From contig NZ_SSBI01000026.1 in assembly GCF_004795015.1 (NCBI RefSeq), positions 41,960-105,959 on the forward strand: DNA of 64,000 nt, in the 5' to 3' direction. Shown here one piece after another: positions 34,288 through 43,974 of this stretch; within the stretch, counting starts at the first letter, position 1; every line of letters starts with the position of its first letter. A model generated the notes under the pieces. It searched no databases. It was given only the letters and a program-made list of their open reading frames with translations, and was not told where the DNA came from. The position numbers and the translations under genes were made by a program. The DNA is from Streptomyces sp. A1277. GTDB taxonomy: Bacteria > Actinomycetota > Actinomycetes > Streptomycetales > Streptomycetaceae.

Positions 34288-34911
34288 TCACCCGTCGGGG
34301 TCCGCCCGGTGTGTGAGGGCGGCCACGGCCGAGGCGGCGAGGTCGTCCAGGTATCCGGGCGGCAGCTCTCCGCGGACCACCGCGAGCCGCCAGTAGAGCG
34401 GGCCGACGATCAGGTCGAGGGCACGGTCGGGGTCGCTGTCCGGGGGCAGCTCACCGCGGGCGACGGCGTCCCGGACGACCACCGCGGCGACGCCCTGCTG
34501 CGGGTCGAGCAGGGCGGCCTTGATGGCGTCGGAGATCTCCGGGTTCCGGGCCGCCTCGACCAGGAGGTCCGGGATGACCTGGGAGGCCAGCGGATGGCGC
34601 AGGGCGTACGCGGCCAGTTCGAGCACGGCGCGCACGTCCCCGTCGAGCGAGCCGGTGGCCGGGGCGGGCATGCCCTGCGCGGCAACGGCGGAGACCAGGT
34701 CCAGGACCAGGTGCAGCTTGGACTTCCAGCGCCGGTAGACGGCGGTCTTGCCGACGCCCGCCCGCCGGGCGATGCCCTCGATGGACATCCGCGCGAAGCC
34801 GACCGCGGCCAGCTCCGCGAACACCGCGCTGCGGATGGCGTCGGTCACGTCCTCGCGCAGGACGGCGGCTCCCGCCGGGGCTCGGCGGCGGCTTCCGGGG
34901 TCGGTGGTCAT
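34288..34911 (-). CDS. TetR-family transcriptional regulator
   Basis: The 207-residue protein has an N-terminal TetR helix-turn-helix (about 22-68: AIRSAVFAELAAVGFARMSIEGIARRAGVGKTAVYRRWKSK) and an all-helical C-terminal ligand/dimer domain typical of the TetR_C_16-like group. It is divergent from the TagG/TagH genes with a GAAACG-N4-CGTTCC operator candidate between them. That makes it the probable repressor of the exporter and of its own gene. The inducer is unknown. Confidence 0.92.
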   Translation of the reverse strand: MTTDPGSRRRAPAGAAVLREDVTDAIRSAVFAELAAVGFARMSIEGIARRAGVGKTAVYRRWKSKLHLVLDLVSAVAAQGMPAPATGSLDGDVRAVLELAAYALRHPLASQVIPDLLVEAARNPEISDAIKAALLDPQQGVAAVVVRDAVARGELPPDSDPDRALDLIVGPLYWRLAVVRGELPPGYLDDLAASAVAALTHRADPDG

Positions 34912-34935
34912 GACCGAAGCATAGTCCGCGACGAC

Positions 34936-34972
34936 GAAACGGTTGCGTTCCGGCGTCGCGGCGTCCTACCCT
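34936..34972 (+). promoter_or_regulatory. TetR operator candidate and tagG promoter
   Basis: GAAACGGTTGCGTTCC (34936-34951) is an imperfect palindrome of the form GRAACG-N4-CGTTYC, a pattern common among TetR-family operators. It overlaps a -35-like TTGCGT (34943-34948), which is 18 bp from TACCCT (34967-34972), a fair -10. Binding there would block tagG transcription; the site is 25 bp from the tetR start, so it could also autoregulate. Confidence 0.5.
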
Positions 34973-35062
34973 CGGCGTAGCGACGATACGGACCCGTCCC
35001 GTCGCCGTGCGATCGATCCTCCCTCCTGCCCGCTTCCCCGCCTCCCGTCGAAAGCGATCGTG

Positions 35063-35998
35063 GTGAGCCAGACAACAGCCCAGGCCCCGGCGGACGCCTC
35101 GCCGCCCCTCGCTCCGCCCGCCTACGGATCGGGCGAGCTGGCGGCCCTCGCCGCCCGGCACGGCCTGACCGTGAGCGGGGCGCGGCCCTCCCTGCCCGCG
35201 TACGTACGGCAGCTGTGGGGGCGGCGGCACTTCATCACGGCCTTCGCCACCGCCAAGCTCACCGCCCAGTACAGCCAGGCGAAGCTCGGCCAGATCTGGC
35301 AGATCATGACCCCGCTGCTCAACGCGACGGTCTACTACTTCATCTTCGGCATCCTGATGAAGACCAAGCACGGCGTGCCGGACTACGTCCCGTTCCTGGT
35401 CACGGGCGTCTTCATCTGGACCTTCACCAGCTCCTCGATCACCGCCGGCACCCGCGCCATCAGCGGCAACATCGGGCTGGTCCGGGCGCTGCACTTCCCG
35501 CGCGCCTCGCTGCCCATCGCGCTCGCCCTGCAACAGCTCCAGCAGCTGCTCTTCTCGCTGGGCGCGCTGACCCTGATCCTTCTGGCCTTCGGCCAGTACC
35601 CGCGCCCGTCCTGGCTGCTCGCGGTGCCGGCCCTGGCCCTCCAGGCCGTCTTCAACACCGGCGTCTCGATGGTCATGGCCCGCCTGGCCGCGCGCACCCC
35701 GGACATCGCCCAGCTCACCCCGTTCATCCTGCGCACCTGGATGTACGCGTCCGGCGTGATGTGGAGCATGGACACGATGCTGCGGGGCGACCGTGTCCCG
35801 CACCTGGTGAAGCTCGCCCTGGAGGTCAACCCGGCGGCCGTCTTCATCGACCTCATGCGGTTCGCGCTCGTCGACAGCTTCCGCGCGGGCCAACTGCCCC
35901 CGCACGTATGGGCGGTCGCCGCGGGCTGGGCGCTGCTGGCCGGCGTGGGCGGCTTCATCTACTTCTGGAAGGCCGAGGAGAGTTACGGACGTGGCTGA
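35063..35998 (+). CDS. ABC-2 type polysaccharide/teichoic acid export permease (TagG-like)
   Basis: From the GTG at 35063 (another in-frame GTG at 35060) the protein is 311 residues. A Pro/Ala-rich leader precedes RQLWGRRHFITAFATAKLTAQYSQAKLGQIWQIMTPLLNATVYYFIFG, the signature of the TagG/Wzm permease family. Six membrane helices follow and the end WKAEESYGRG is typical of TagG. It exports lipid-linked polymer with the ATPase encoded next, overlapping by 8 bp. Substrate is inferred from the neighbouring TagF-like polymerases. Confidence 0.92.
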   Translation: MSQTTAQAPADASPPLAPPAYGSGELAALAARHGLTVSGARPSLPAYVRQLWGRRHFITAFATAKLTAQYSQAKLGQIWQIMTPLLNATVYYFIFGILMKTKHGVPDYVPFLVTGVFIWTFTSSSITAGTRAISGNIGLVRALHFPRASLPIALALQQLQQLLFSLGALTLILLAFGQYPRPSWLLAVPALALQAVFNTGVSMVMARLAARTPDIAQLTPFILRTWMYASGVMWSMDTMLRGDRVPHLVKLALEVNPAAVFIDLMRFALVDSFRAGQLPPHVWAVAAGWALLAGVGGFIYFWKAEESYGRG

Positions 35999-36782
35999 GC
36001 ACACGGGTTCCGCGGTCCCGACCGTCGTCGTCGACGACGTCCACATCACGTACAAGGTCAACGGCGCCCGCACCGGCAGGGGCAGCGCCACCTCGGCGCT
36101 GAGCCGGCTCGCCTCGCGCCGGCAGAGCCCGGGGGTGCGCGAGGTGCACGCCGTGAAGGGCGTCAGCTTCGCCGCGTACAAGGGGGAGGCGATCGGGCTG
36201 ATCGGCTCCAACGGCTCGGGGAAGTCCACCCTGCTGAAAGCCATCGCCGGCCTGCTGCCCGCCACGAAGGGCCGCGTCCACACCCACGGACAGCCCTCGC
36301 TGCTCGGTGTCAACGCGGCGCTCATGAGCGACCTGACCGGCGAACGCAACGTCGTGCTCGGCGGCCTCGCGATGGGCATGACCCGTGCGGAGGTCCGCGA
36401 GCGCTACCAGGAGATCGTCGACTTCTCCGGCATCAACGAGAAGGGCGACTTCATCACCCTGCCGATGCGCACGTACTCCTCCGGCATGGGCGCCCGCCTC
36501 CGCTTCTCGATCGCCGCCGCGAAGGACCACGACGTCCTCTTGATCGACGAGGCCCTGTCGACGGGCGACGCGCGGTTCCAGCGCCGCAGCAAGGACCGGA
36601 TCATCGAACTGCGCCGCCGGGCCGGCACGGTGTTCCTGGTCAGCCACACCAACAAGTCGATCACCGAGACCTGCGACCGAGCCCTCTGGCTGGAGGCCGG
36701 CACACTACGCATGGACGGCCCGGCGGAGGAAGTGGTCGCGGAATACGAGAAATCCACCCGCTCCCCCCGCCCCGGCGCCTGA
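35991..36782 (+). CDS. Teichoic acid/polysaccharide exporter ATPase (TagH-like)
   Basis: The 263-residue protein begins at the GTG at 35991 inside the end of the permease gene. Walker A is IGSNGSGKST, the signature is YSSGMGARLRFSIA, Walker B is VLLIDEALSTGD and the switch His is SHTNKS. The Gly-rich ALSTGD after Walker B and the insertion between the N-terminal strand and Walker A are typical of TagH/Wzt ATPases. There is no C-terminal carbohydrate-binding extension. Together with TagG it forms a complete two-gene exporter under the divergent TetR regulator. Confidence 0.93.
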   Translation: MAEHTGSAVPTVVVDDVHITYKVNGARTGRGSATSALSRLASRRQSPGVREVHAVKGVSFAAYKGEAIGLIGSNGSGKSTLLKAIAGLLPATKGRVHTHGQPSLLGVNAALMSDLTGERNVVLGGLAMGMTRAEVRERYQEIVDFSGINEKGDFITLPMRTYSSGMGARLRFSIAAAKDHDVLLIDEALSTGDARFQRRSKDRIIELRRRAGTVFLVSHTNKSITETCDRALWLEAGTLRMDGPAEEVVAEYEKSTRSPRPGA

Positions 36783-36829
36783 GAACCCTTCCCAAGCCCA
36801 CCCGCCCCCTCCCACCCGTCCGGCGCCTC

Positions 36830-36960
36830 CAGCCCGTCCGGCGCTTGAGGACACCTTTCGAGCCCGCCCGTCCCCGCCAGCCCGTCCGGCGCTTGAGGAC
36901 ATCCTTTAAGCCCGTCCGCCGCTTGAGGACGCCTCTCCAGCCCGTCCGGCGCTTGAGGAC
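36830..36960. repeat. Interspersed repeat, four copies of a 23-bp unit
   Basis: Copies of cagcccgtccggcgcttgag followed by gac start at 36830, 36878, 36908 (two changes) and 36938, with a degenerate copy near 36815. They fill the gap between the convergent tagH-like and glutamate dehydrogenase genes. I recognise the core as a widespread Streptomyces intergenic repeat. A related array sits at 44891. Confidence 0.8.
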
Positions 36961-37016
36961 GAAACGGCCACCGGGACGCACCCGGCAGCCGCCTCGCCCT
37001 CACCGCACCCGCACGC

Positions 37017-40000
37017 CTACACGTGCGTACGCAACAGCGTCCGCATCGTCCGCATCGCCACCGACAGGTTCGCCAGATCGAACGCGTCCGAGCCCTGGAT
37101 CTCCTCCAGCGTGGAGCGCGACCGGGCCAGGATCGCCGCGTTCTTCTCCTGCCACGCCTCGAACCGCTCCTGCGGCGAGGAGGACCCGTTGCCCACGCTC
37201 AGCACGTCGCCGGTGAGCGCCGCGTGCGCCGCGTACAGGTCCTCGCGGATGGACGCCCGGGCCATGGACTGCCAGCGGTCGGCCCGCGGCAGCTCGATGA
37301 TCCGGTCCATCAGCTGCGTGATCCCCAGCCGGTCCGCGAGGTCGTAGTACACCTCGGCGACGGCCAGCGGCTCCTTGCCCGTGCGGTCGGCGATCGCCAC
37401 GATGTCGAGCGCCGGGAAGGCGGACGAGAAGCCGGCGACGCGCTGCGCCAGCTCGTCCGGGACGCCCGCCTCGGTGAGCTCGTTCAGGATGCCCTGGTAC
37501 CACTCCTGGTCGGCACCCTTCAGCATCTTGGGCAGCGCGGCCCAGACCCGCTCGACGCCGTCACGGAAGAAGTCGACCGTCTCGCTGATCGCCAGCGGCT
37601 GCGGCCGGTTGCCGAGCAGCCAGCGCGAACCGCGCTCCACGAGCCGGCGCGAGTGCAGCCGGATACGGGTCTGGACGTCGGCGGCGACCTCGTTGTCGAG
37701 GGCCTCGACGACGTCCCACACCTGGCTGAGCCCGAAGATCTCGCGGGCCGCGAACTGCGCCCGCACGATCTCCTCGATCGAGGCGCCGGTCTCCTCCCGC
37801 AGCCGGTGCAGGAAGGTCGAACCGCCGCTGTTGACCGTGTCGTTCACCAGGACCGTGGTGATGATCTCGCGCCGCAGGGCGTGAGCGTCGACCGCCTCGG
37901 AGTAGCGCTCGCGCAACTGCTGCGGGAAGTAGGCGTGCAGCAGCTTCTGCAGGTGCGGGTCGTCCGGCAGGCTGGTCCCGATCAGCTCCTGCGCCGCCGT
38001 GATCTTCGTGTACGCGAGGAGCACGGCCAGCTCCGGCTGGCTGAGCCCCTTGCCGGCGCTCAGCAGCTCACGGATCTGCCGGTCGGTGGGCAGGAACTCC
38101 AGCGCCCGGTCGAGAGAGCCGTCGCGGCCGAGCCGGCGCATGAAGCGCTGCTGGGCGTGGAGCAGCGAGGGCGCCTGCGCGACCGAGTTGGCGAGGGCCG
38201 TGTTCTGCGCGTAGTTGTTGCGCAGCACCAGGTGGCCGATCTCGTCGGTCATCTCGGCGAGCAGCTTGTTGCGCTGCTTGACGGTCATGTCGCCGTCCCG
38301 GACCAGGCCGTTGAGCAGGATCTTGATGTTCACCTCGTGGTCAGAGGTGTCCACACCGGCGCTGTTGTCGATCGCGTCGGTGTTGATCCGGCCGCCGGCC
38401 CGGGCGAACTCGATCCGGCCGAGCTGGGTGGCGCCGAGGTTCCCGCCCTCGCCGACGACCTTGGCGCGCAGGTCCGCGCCGTTGACGCGGATCGCGTCGT
38501 TGGCCTTGTCGCCGACGTCCGCGTTCGACTCGGCGGAGGACTTGATGTACGTGCCGATGCCGCCGTTCCACGCCAGGTCGACGGGGGCCTTGAGGATGGC
38601 CTGCATCAACTCGGCGGGCGTCATCTTGGCGACGCCGGGCTCGATGCCGAGCGCCTCGCGCATGTGGGCGTTGACCGGGATGGACTTGGCGCTGCGCGGG
38701 TGGACGCCGCCGCCCGCGGAGATCAGCTCCTTTTCGTAGTCGGCCCAGGAGCTGCGCGGCAGGTCGAAGAGGCGGCGCCGCTCCGCGTAGGAGGTCGCGG
38801 CGTCCGGCGTCGGGTCGATGAAGATGTGCCGGTGGTCGAAGGCGGCGACGAGCCGGATGTGCTCGGAGAGCAGCATCCCGTTGCCGAAGACGTCACCCGA
38901 CATGTCGCCGACGCCGACGACGGTGAAGTCCTCGGTCTGGGTGTCGTGGCCGAGCTCCCGGAAGTGCCGCTTGACGGACTCCCAGGCGCCGCGGGCGGTG
39001 ATGCCCATGCCCTTGTGGTCGTAACCCGCCGAACCGCCGGAGGCGAACGCGTCGCCGAGCCAGAAGCCGTAGTCGACGGCGACCTCGTTGGCGATGTCGG
39101 AGAACTTCGCGGTGCCCTTGTCGGCGGCGACGACGAGGTAGGTGTCGTCCTCGTCGTGGCGGACGACGTCCTTGGGCGGCACGACCTCGCCGGCCACCAT
39201 GTTGTCCGTGATGTCGAGCAGCGCCGAGATGAAGGTGCGGTAGGCGGAGATGCCCTCGGCCATCCAGGCGTCCCGGTCCGCGGAGGGGTCCGGGAGCTGC
39301 TTGGCGACGAAGCCGCCCTTGGCGCCGACCGGCACGATGACGGTGTTCTTCACCATCTGCGCCTTGACCAGGCCGAGGATCTCGGTACGGAAGTCCTCGC
39401 GCCGGTCCGACCAGCGCAGACCACCGCGGGCGACCTTGCCGAAGCGCAGGTGGACGCCCTCCACGCGCGGCGAGTAGACCCAGATCTCGAACGCCGGGCG
39501 GGGCGCGGGCAGGTCCGGGATGGACTGCGGGTCGAACTTCATCGACACGTACGCGTGCGGCCGGCCGCTGTCCGCGTGCTGGAAGAAGTTGGTGCGCAGG
39601 GTCGCCCTGATGACGGTGAGGAAGGACCGCAGGATGCGGTCCTCGTCCAGCGAGGCGACCTGGTCGAGGGCGCCGTCGAGCTCTTCGAGGAGCCCGTCGA
39701 TCAGCTCGGTGCCCGCGCTCTGGCGCCCCGGCGACATCCGGGCCTCGAAGAGCGAGACCAGCAGCCGGGTGGTGTGGACGTTGTTCTGGAGGGTGGACTC
39801 CATGTAGTCCTGGCTGAACGTGGAACCGGCCTGGCGCAGGTACTTCGCGTAGGCGCGCAGCACCATGGCCTGCCGCCAGTCGAGACCGGCGCTCAGCACC
39901 AGGGCGTTGAGGCCGTCGTTCTCCGCCTCGCCGGTCCACACCGCGGCGAAGGCGTCCTGGAACCGCTCGCGCGCCCCGTCTGCCAGGTAGCCGCCGTTGG

Positions 40001-42050
40001 CGGTGGCCCGCGGCATCCGCAGCCCGAAGTCGTAGATCCAGGCGTGCGTACGGTCCGCGCAGCGCAGCTCGTACGGGCGCTCGTCCACGACCTCGACGCC
40101 GAGCCGCTGGAGGACGGGGAGGACGGCGGACAGCGAGACCTGCTCGCCGGTGCGGTAGATCTTGAAGCGGCGCTCGCCGGGAGTGGCGCCGACCGGTTCG
40201 TACAGGCTGAGGGAGAAGTCCCGCTCGTTCTCCTTGAGGGCTTCGAGGTGGATCAGGTCGGCGACGGCGGCGCGCGCGGAGTGGTCGGCCTTGTAGCCCT
40301 CGGGGAACGAGTGCCCGTACTGGCGCAGCAGTTCGGCGGCGCGCTCCTCGCCGCACTCGGCGTTCAGCGCCTCCTGGAAGCCGTCGGCCCAGGAGCGGGC
40401 GGCCTCGACCAGGCGGGCCTCGATGCGGTCGGCCTCGGCGTCGGTGAGGCTCGGCAGCTCGCTGCCGGGGGCGACCCGGACGACGAAGTGCAGCCGGGAC
40501 AGGATCGACTCGGTGTTCCAGGCGGTGAAGTCGACGCTGGTGCCGTTCAGCTCCTCCTTGAGGATGTCGATCAGCCGGAGGCGCACACCGGTGGTGTAGC
40601 GGTCGCGCGGCAGGTAGACGATCGCGGAGTAGTAGCGGCCGTACTCGTCCTGGCGCAGGTAGAGCCGCAGCCGGCGCCGCTCCTGGAGGTAGAGCACCGA
40701 GGTGACGATCGAGCGGAGCTGGTCGACGGGCGTCTGGAACAGCTCGTCGCGCGGGTAGGTCTCCAGGATCTGGAGCAGGTCGCGGCCGTCGTGGCTGTGG
40801 GGCGTGAAGCCCGCGCCCTCCAGCACCTCGGCGACCTTGCGGCGGATGACGGGGACCCGGCGCACGGACTCGGTGTAGGCGGCGGACGAGAACAGGCCGA
40901 GGAACCGGCGCTCACCGACGACGTTGCCCTTGGCGTCGAACTTCTTCACGCCGACGTAGTCGAGGTAGCTGGGGCGGTGCACGGTCGCCCGGCTGTTGGC
41001 CTTGGTCAGGACGAGGAGCTTGTGCTCGCGGGCCTTGGCGCGGGCGTCGGCGGGCAGCCGGTCGAAGGAGGGGCTGACCGGGTGCGCCTCGTCCTCGCTG
41101 TGGTGCGGGTCGGAGCGCAGGATGCCGAGGCCGGTGCCGGGGACGGCGGCCAGCGCGTCGGAGTCCTTCAGCTCGTACTCGCGGTAGCCGAGGAAGGTGA
41201 AGTGGTCGGCGGCGAGCCAGCGCAGCAGCTCACGGGCCTCGTTGACCTCGTCGTCGGCGAGGTCGTCCAGCGGTTCGCCGGGCAGGTCGTCGGCGATGCG
41301 CAGCGCCGCGTCCCGCATCTTCTCCCAGTCCTCGACGGTCTCCCGTACGTCGGACAGGACGCGCAGCAGGTCGCTCTGGATCTGCTTGAGGTCGGCGCGG
41401 TCGGTCTCGCGGTCGATCTCGACGTGGATCCAGGACTCGACGACCGCGTCGTGCGGCAGCCCGGCCTTGGCGTCCTTCGCCCCCCTGTCGTTCTTCCGGC
41501 CGGTCTGGGGGCCGGTGGAGATGCCGGCGCCCTCGGTGATGACCTCGACCAGCTTGCCGGTCAGATCACGCCGGACGATGACCTGCGGGTGGATCACGAC
41601 GTGGATGCCGCGCCCCTGGCGGGAGAGCTCGTTGGTGACGGAGTCGACCAGGAAGGGCATGTCGTCGGTGACCACCTCGACCACGGAGTGGCTGCAGGTC
41701 CAGCCGTTCTCCTCGACGGTCGGGGTGTGGACGCGGACGTTCGCCTTGCCCTGGGGGCGCTCCTCGGCCAGCCGGTAGTGCGAGGAGGCGGCGCCGAAGA
41801 CGTCGACCGGGTCCCGGCCCGCGATGTCCTCGGGAGCCGTGTGGAGGTAGTAGCGCTGGAGATAGGAGAGCAGGACGTCCTCGCGGGATCGCTCCTGCCC
41901 GGCCCCCGTGCCGCCGTCGGCCCCGGTGGCCGCGACGTGCACCCGGGGGGCACCGCCCGGCCCGCCGACACCACCGCCCGGGCTGTTGTCAGCTACCTTG
42001 GCGGCCCGTGCGAGCAGCTCGGCCTTGGCTTCGTCCAGCTTGGTCTGCAT
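37017..42050 (-). CDS. gdhB: NAD-specific glutamate dehydrogenase, large (180-kDa) class
   Basis: The 1677-residue protein matches the very large NAD-dependent glutamate dehydrogenases first defined in Streptomyces (about 1650 residues). A long N-terminal region contains ACT-like regulatory segments. The catalytic core lies in the second half: RFGKVARGGLRWSDRREDFRTEILGLVKAQMVKNTVIVPVGAKGGFV includes the glutamate-binding Lys residues, and a Rossmann-type segment follows (FTVVGVGDMSGDVFGNGML). A long helical C-terminus completes it. The enzyme deaminates glutamate to 2-oxoglutarate and ammonia, mainly for catabolism. It is monocistronic, convergent with tagH, and starts at the ATG at 42050. 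Confidence 0.96.
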   Translation of the reverse strand: MQTKLDEAKAELLARAAKVADNSPGGGVGGPGGAPRVHVAATGADGGTGAGQERSREDVLLSYLQRYYLHTAPEDIAGRDPVDVFGAASSHYRLAEERPQGKANVRVHTPTVEENGWTCSHSVVEVVTDDMPFLVDSVTNELSRQGRGIHVVIHPQVIVRRDLTGKLVEVITEGAGISTGPQTGRKNDRGAKDAKAGLPHDAVVESWIHVEIDRETDRADLKQIQSDLLRVLSDVRETVEDWEKMRDAALRIADDLPGEPLDDLADDEVNEARELLRWLAADHFTFLGYREYELKDSDALAAVPGTGLGILRSDPHHSEDEAHPVSPSFDRLPADARAKAREHKLLVLTKANSRATVHRPSYLDYVGVKKFDAKGNVVGERRFLGLFSSAAYTESVRRVPVIRRKVAEVLEGAGFTPHSHDGRDLLQILETYPRDELFQTPVDQLRSIVTSVLYLQERRRLRLYLRQDEYGRYYSAIVYLPRDRYTTGVRLRLIDILKEELNGTSVDFTAWNTESILSRLHFVVRVAPGSELPSLTDAEADRIEARLVEAARSWADGFQEALNAECGEERAAELLRQYGHSFPEGYKADHSARAAVADLIHLEALKENERDFSLSLYEPVGATPGERRFKIYRTGEQVSLSAVLPVLQRLGVEVVDERPYELRCADRTHAWIYDFGLRMPRATANGGYLADGARERFQDAFAAVWTGEAENDGLNALVLSAGLDWRQAMVLRAYAKYLRQAGSTFSQDYMESTLQNNVHTTRLLVSLFEARMSPGRQSAGTELIDGLLEELDGALDQVASLDEDRILRSFLTVIRATLRTNFFQHADSGRPHAYVSMKFDPQSIPDLPAPRPAFEIWVYSPRVEGVHLRFGKVARGGLRWSDRREDFRTEILGLVKAQMVKNTVIVPVGAKGGFVAKQLPDPSADRDAWMAEGISAYRTFISALLDITDNMVAGEVVPPKDVVRHDEDDTYLVVAADKGTAKFSDIANEVAVDYGFWLGDAFASGGSAGYDHKGMGITARGAWESVKRHFRELGHDTQTEDFTVVGVGDMSGDVFGNGMLLSEHIRLVAAFDHRHIFIDPTPDAATSYAERRRLFDLPRSSWADYEKELISAGGGVHPRSAKSIPVNAHMREALGIEPGVAKMTPAELMQAILKAPVDLAWNGGIGTYIKSSAESNADVGDKANDAIRVNGADLRAKVVGEGGNLGATQLGRIEFARAGGRINTDAIDNSAGVDTSDHEVNIKILLNGLVRDGDMTVKQRNKLLAEMTDEIGHLVLRNNYAQNTALANSVAQAPSLLHAQQRFMRRLGRDGSLDRALEFLPTDRQIRELLSAGKGLSQPELAVLLAYTKITAAQELIGTSLPDDPHLQKLLHAYFPQQLRERYSEAVDAHALRREIITTVLVNDTVNSGGSTFLHRLREETGASIEEIVRAQFAAREIFGLSQVWDVVEALDNEVAADVQTRIRLHSRRLVERGSRWLLGNRPQPLAISETVDFFRDGVERVWAALPKMLKGADQEWYQGILNELTEAGVPDELAQRVAGFSSAFPALDIVAIADRTGKEPLAVAEVYYDLADRLGITQLMDRIIELPRADRWQSMARASIREDLYAAHAALTGDVLSVGNGSSSPQERFEAWQEKNAAILARSRSTLEEIQGSDAFDLANLSVAMRTMRTLLRTHV

Positions 42051-42456
42051 GTCCTCTGGCTCCTGTCGCGCGCCGTTGCGTGACGTAGGTGAAAAGGTCG
42101 GCGTAACGCCACGACGCGGGGTTTCCGGTCTGGGTCGACGCTATGCCGCGATGAGAGATCCCCGGGACCTTATTGGCCATTTTCGGCATTCGGGCCGGGC
42201 GGGAAGGATCAGTCGGGACGGCCCGGGCACTGTGGCACTCCGGGCGCTGGCCGGGGGCTTCGCTGCCCCCGAGGCGTATCGCGCTGATCACGGGGTCCAG
42301 GCTATCTCGCCCGCGCCCGTCACCGTCACGATCCGGATGTGTACAAAAGAAGGCCGCGTAATTAGACACTCCGGACAGCCCGCTCCGACCGTTCGACCGC
42401 CCCGGCGACCGACCGGAGCGGGGCGGCGGGGCGGGGCCCGTCGGACGAGGAGCTGC
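42051..42456. other. Gap between the HAD phosphatase gene and the glutamate dehydrogenase start
   Basis: Both neighbours are on the minus strand. It should carry the gdhB promoter and leader. A minus-strand reading frame (start near 42369) runs into gdhB in another frame, but it lacks a ribosome site and recognisable domain. No repeat or RNA gene seen. Confidence 0.4.
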
Positions 42457-43140
42457 CTACTCCGCGAGCCTCTCGGCGAGGGCCGTGGCCTCGGCCAGGG
42501 TGTCCACGACGGGCACACCGGCCTTCTCCAGGCTGGCCCGGCTGTGCGAGCCGCCCGTGTAGAGGACCGCCCTGGCCCCGACGTGGGCGGCGGCCAGGGC
42601 GTCGTCCACCGCGTCACCTATGACGACCGTGTGGCGCGGGGATATGCCGTCCAGGGCCGCGAGCTCCGCGAGGTGCCGCTCCATGTACTGCGCCTTGCTG
42701 CCGCCGGACGGCCCGGTGCGCCCGTCGACGCGCACGAAGTGCCGCTCGATGCCGTATCCGCGCACGACGGGGACCAGCTCCTCGTGCTGGTACATGCTCA
42801 TGATCGACTGGCTCCGCCCGGTCAGCTGCCACTGGGCGATCAGCTCGGCGGCGCCGACGGTCAGCCCGCAGGCATCCCGCTGCTCGGTGTAGTGGCGGTG
42901 GAAGGCGCCGTCCATGCGCTCCCACTCGGCGTCGGTGGGGAGCCGGCCCATCAGCCGCTCGTAGAAACGGGGTATCGGGATGCAGTACATCTCCCGGTAC
43001 TGCTCCACGGTGATCGGCGCGAGGCCGATCTCGCCGAACGCGGCGTTGGTCGCGCCGACGACGGCGGTGTTGTCGTCGAGCAGCGTGCCGTTCCAGTCCC
43101 AGACCAGATGCGTACGGTGGCGTTCCGGTGCGATCCCCAT
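42457..43140 (-). CDS. HAD-superfamily phosphatase
   Basis: The ATG at 43140 gives 227 residues. Motif I is VWDWNGTLLDD (nucleophile Asp, with Asn in place of the second Asp as in many phosphoglycolate-phosphatase-like members). A helical cap follows. Motif II is near TGRSQSIMSMYQ, the Lys of motif III is in GGSKAQYMERH, and motif IV is VVIGDAVDDALAA. It probably hydrolyses a small phosphorylated metabolite; substrate unknown. A GTG 33 bp upstream is an alternative start. Confidence 0.85.
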   Translation of the reverse strand: MGIAPERHRTHLVWDWNGTLLDDNTAVVGATNAAFGEIGLAPITVEQYREMYCIPIPRFYERLMGRLPTDAEWERMDGAFHRHYTEQRDACGLTVGAAELIAQWQLTGRSQSIMSMYQHEELVPVVRGYGIERHFVRVDGRTGPSGGSKAQYMERHLAELAALDGISPRHTVVIGDAVDDALAAAHVGARAVLYTGGSHSRASLEKAGVPVVDTLAEATALAERLAE

Positions 43141-43178
43141 GCCCAGAAAAATACTCGCCCCCACTGACAACCGGCCGG

Positions 43179-43685
43179 CTACCCGATCAGACCGGGAATC
43201 TCCTGCACCCCGAACCAGAGCAGTTCGTGGTCCTCGGCGCCGTCCACGGTGAACTGCGCGTCGTCGTCCCCGAGGTCCGCCGCTCCGAGCGCGGCGGCGG
43301 CCGCCGTGACGTCCTTGTCCGCGTCGTCGGAGTCGACGTGGACCGCGGCGGCGTCGGTCAGCCGCACGGCGCCGGCGACCGTGACCTCGCCGAGCGAGGA
43401 GGCGTCGAGGATGTGGTCCGGGTCGGCGACCGCGGCACCGTCCGGGACGTCCACGGCGACGACGACCCGCCGCCGGGCGGCCTGCGGGTCCCCGGCGATC
43501 AGCCGCAGCGAGGCGGACGCGGCCCGGTTGAGCGCCGCGTACTCCAGCTCCTCGATGTCGTCGGAGACGTACCACTCGCGCAGGGCGGGGGTCACCGCGT
43601 AGGCGGTGAGCGGACCGGGCCCGAGTTCGCCGGCCCGGTGCGCCGCTGCGAGCCCGGCGATGGTCAGGGGGACGTACACGCGCAT
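43179..43685 (-). CDS. Conserved actinobacterial protein of unknown function (DUF6912-like)
   Basis: The ATG at 43685 gives 168 residues: MRVYVPLTIAGLAAAHRAGELGPGPLTAYAVTPALREWY, then an acidic alpha/beta protein with no membrane segment and no catalytic motif I recognise. It is conserved in this position between the HAD phosphatase and the Rv3235-like gene in Streptomyces, from memory. The C-terminus is acidic (HELLWFGVQEIPGLIG). No function assigned. Confidence 0.7.
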   Translation of the reverse strand: MRVYVPLTIAGLAAAHRAGELGPGPLTAYAVTPALREWYVSDDIEELEYAALNRAASASLRLIAGDPQAARRRVVVAVDVPDGAAVADPDHILDASSLGEVTVAGAVRLTDAAAVHVDSDDADKDVTAAAAALGAADLGDDDAQFTVDGAEDHELLWFGVQEIPGLIG

Positions 43686-43974
43686 GACTGAGCCGCTTTC
43701 GTAGTCGGAGACGCCCTCAGGATACGTGCGGCGTCCCCCTTTGGGGTTACGCGTACGGGCCCGCTCCCGTCCACCCGGCGACGCCCGCTCACCCTGCCCA
43801 CCCCGCCCCAGGCCCCCGCTCCGGACGGTCCCGACCACCCGGATAGGTGAATTCGAGGCGGCACCCGACCGGGCGCACGGCCGCTTGCGGCGGCCCCCGC
43901 GCCCCCGTAGAAGATCACCAGCAGAAGTTACCGCCCGGTATTCACCGGGCCTCTGGAGCACGGGGGCGACAGCG

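Noticed and set aside
24948..36782. A genomic island of recent transfer for the surface-polymer genes
   Set aside because: Base and codon use look like the surrounding core genes, and no integrase, tRNA or attachment repeat is present.
36830..36960. A CRISPR-like impression from regular 30-bp spaced repeats
   Set aside because: Spacers are only 7-25 bp and themselves similar, copies are few, and no cas genes are present. It fits an interspersed Streptomyces repeat.
37023..42083. A 1686-residue reading frame on the plus strand antisense to gdhB
   Set aside because: It mirrors the true gene and exists only because third-position G/C suppresses stops. Its composition (Val/Leu/Arg/Gly/Asp-rich, no domain) is that of an antisense shadow.
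41989..42369. A 126-residue minus-strand reading frame overlapping the gdhB start
   Set aside because: No ribosome site, no recognisable domain, and its second half overlaps gdhB in another frame.
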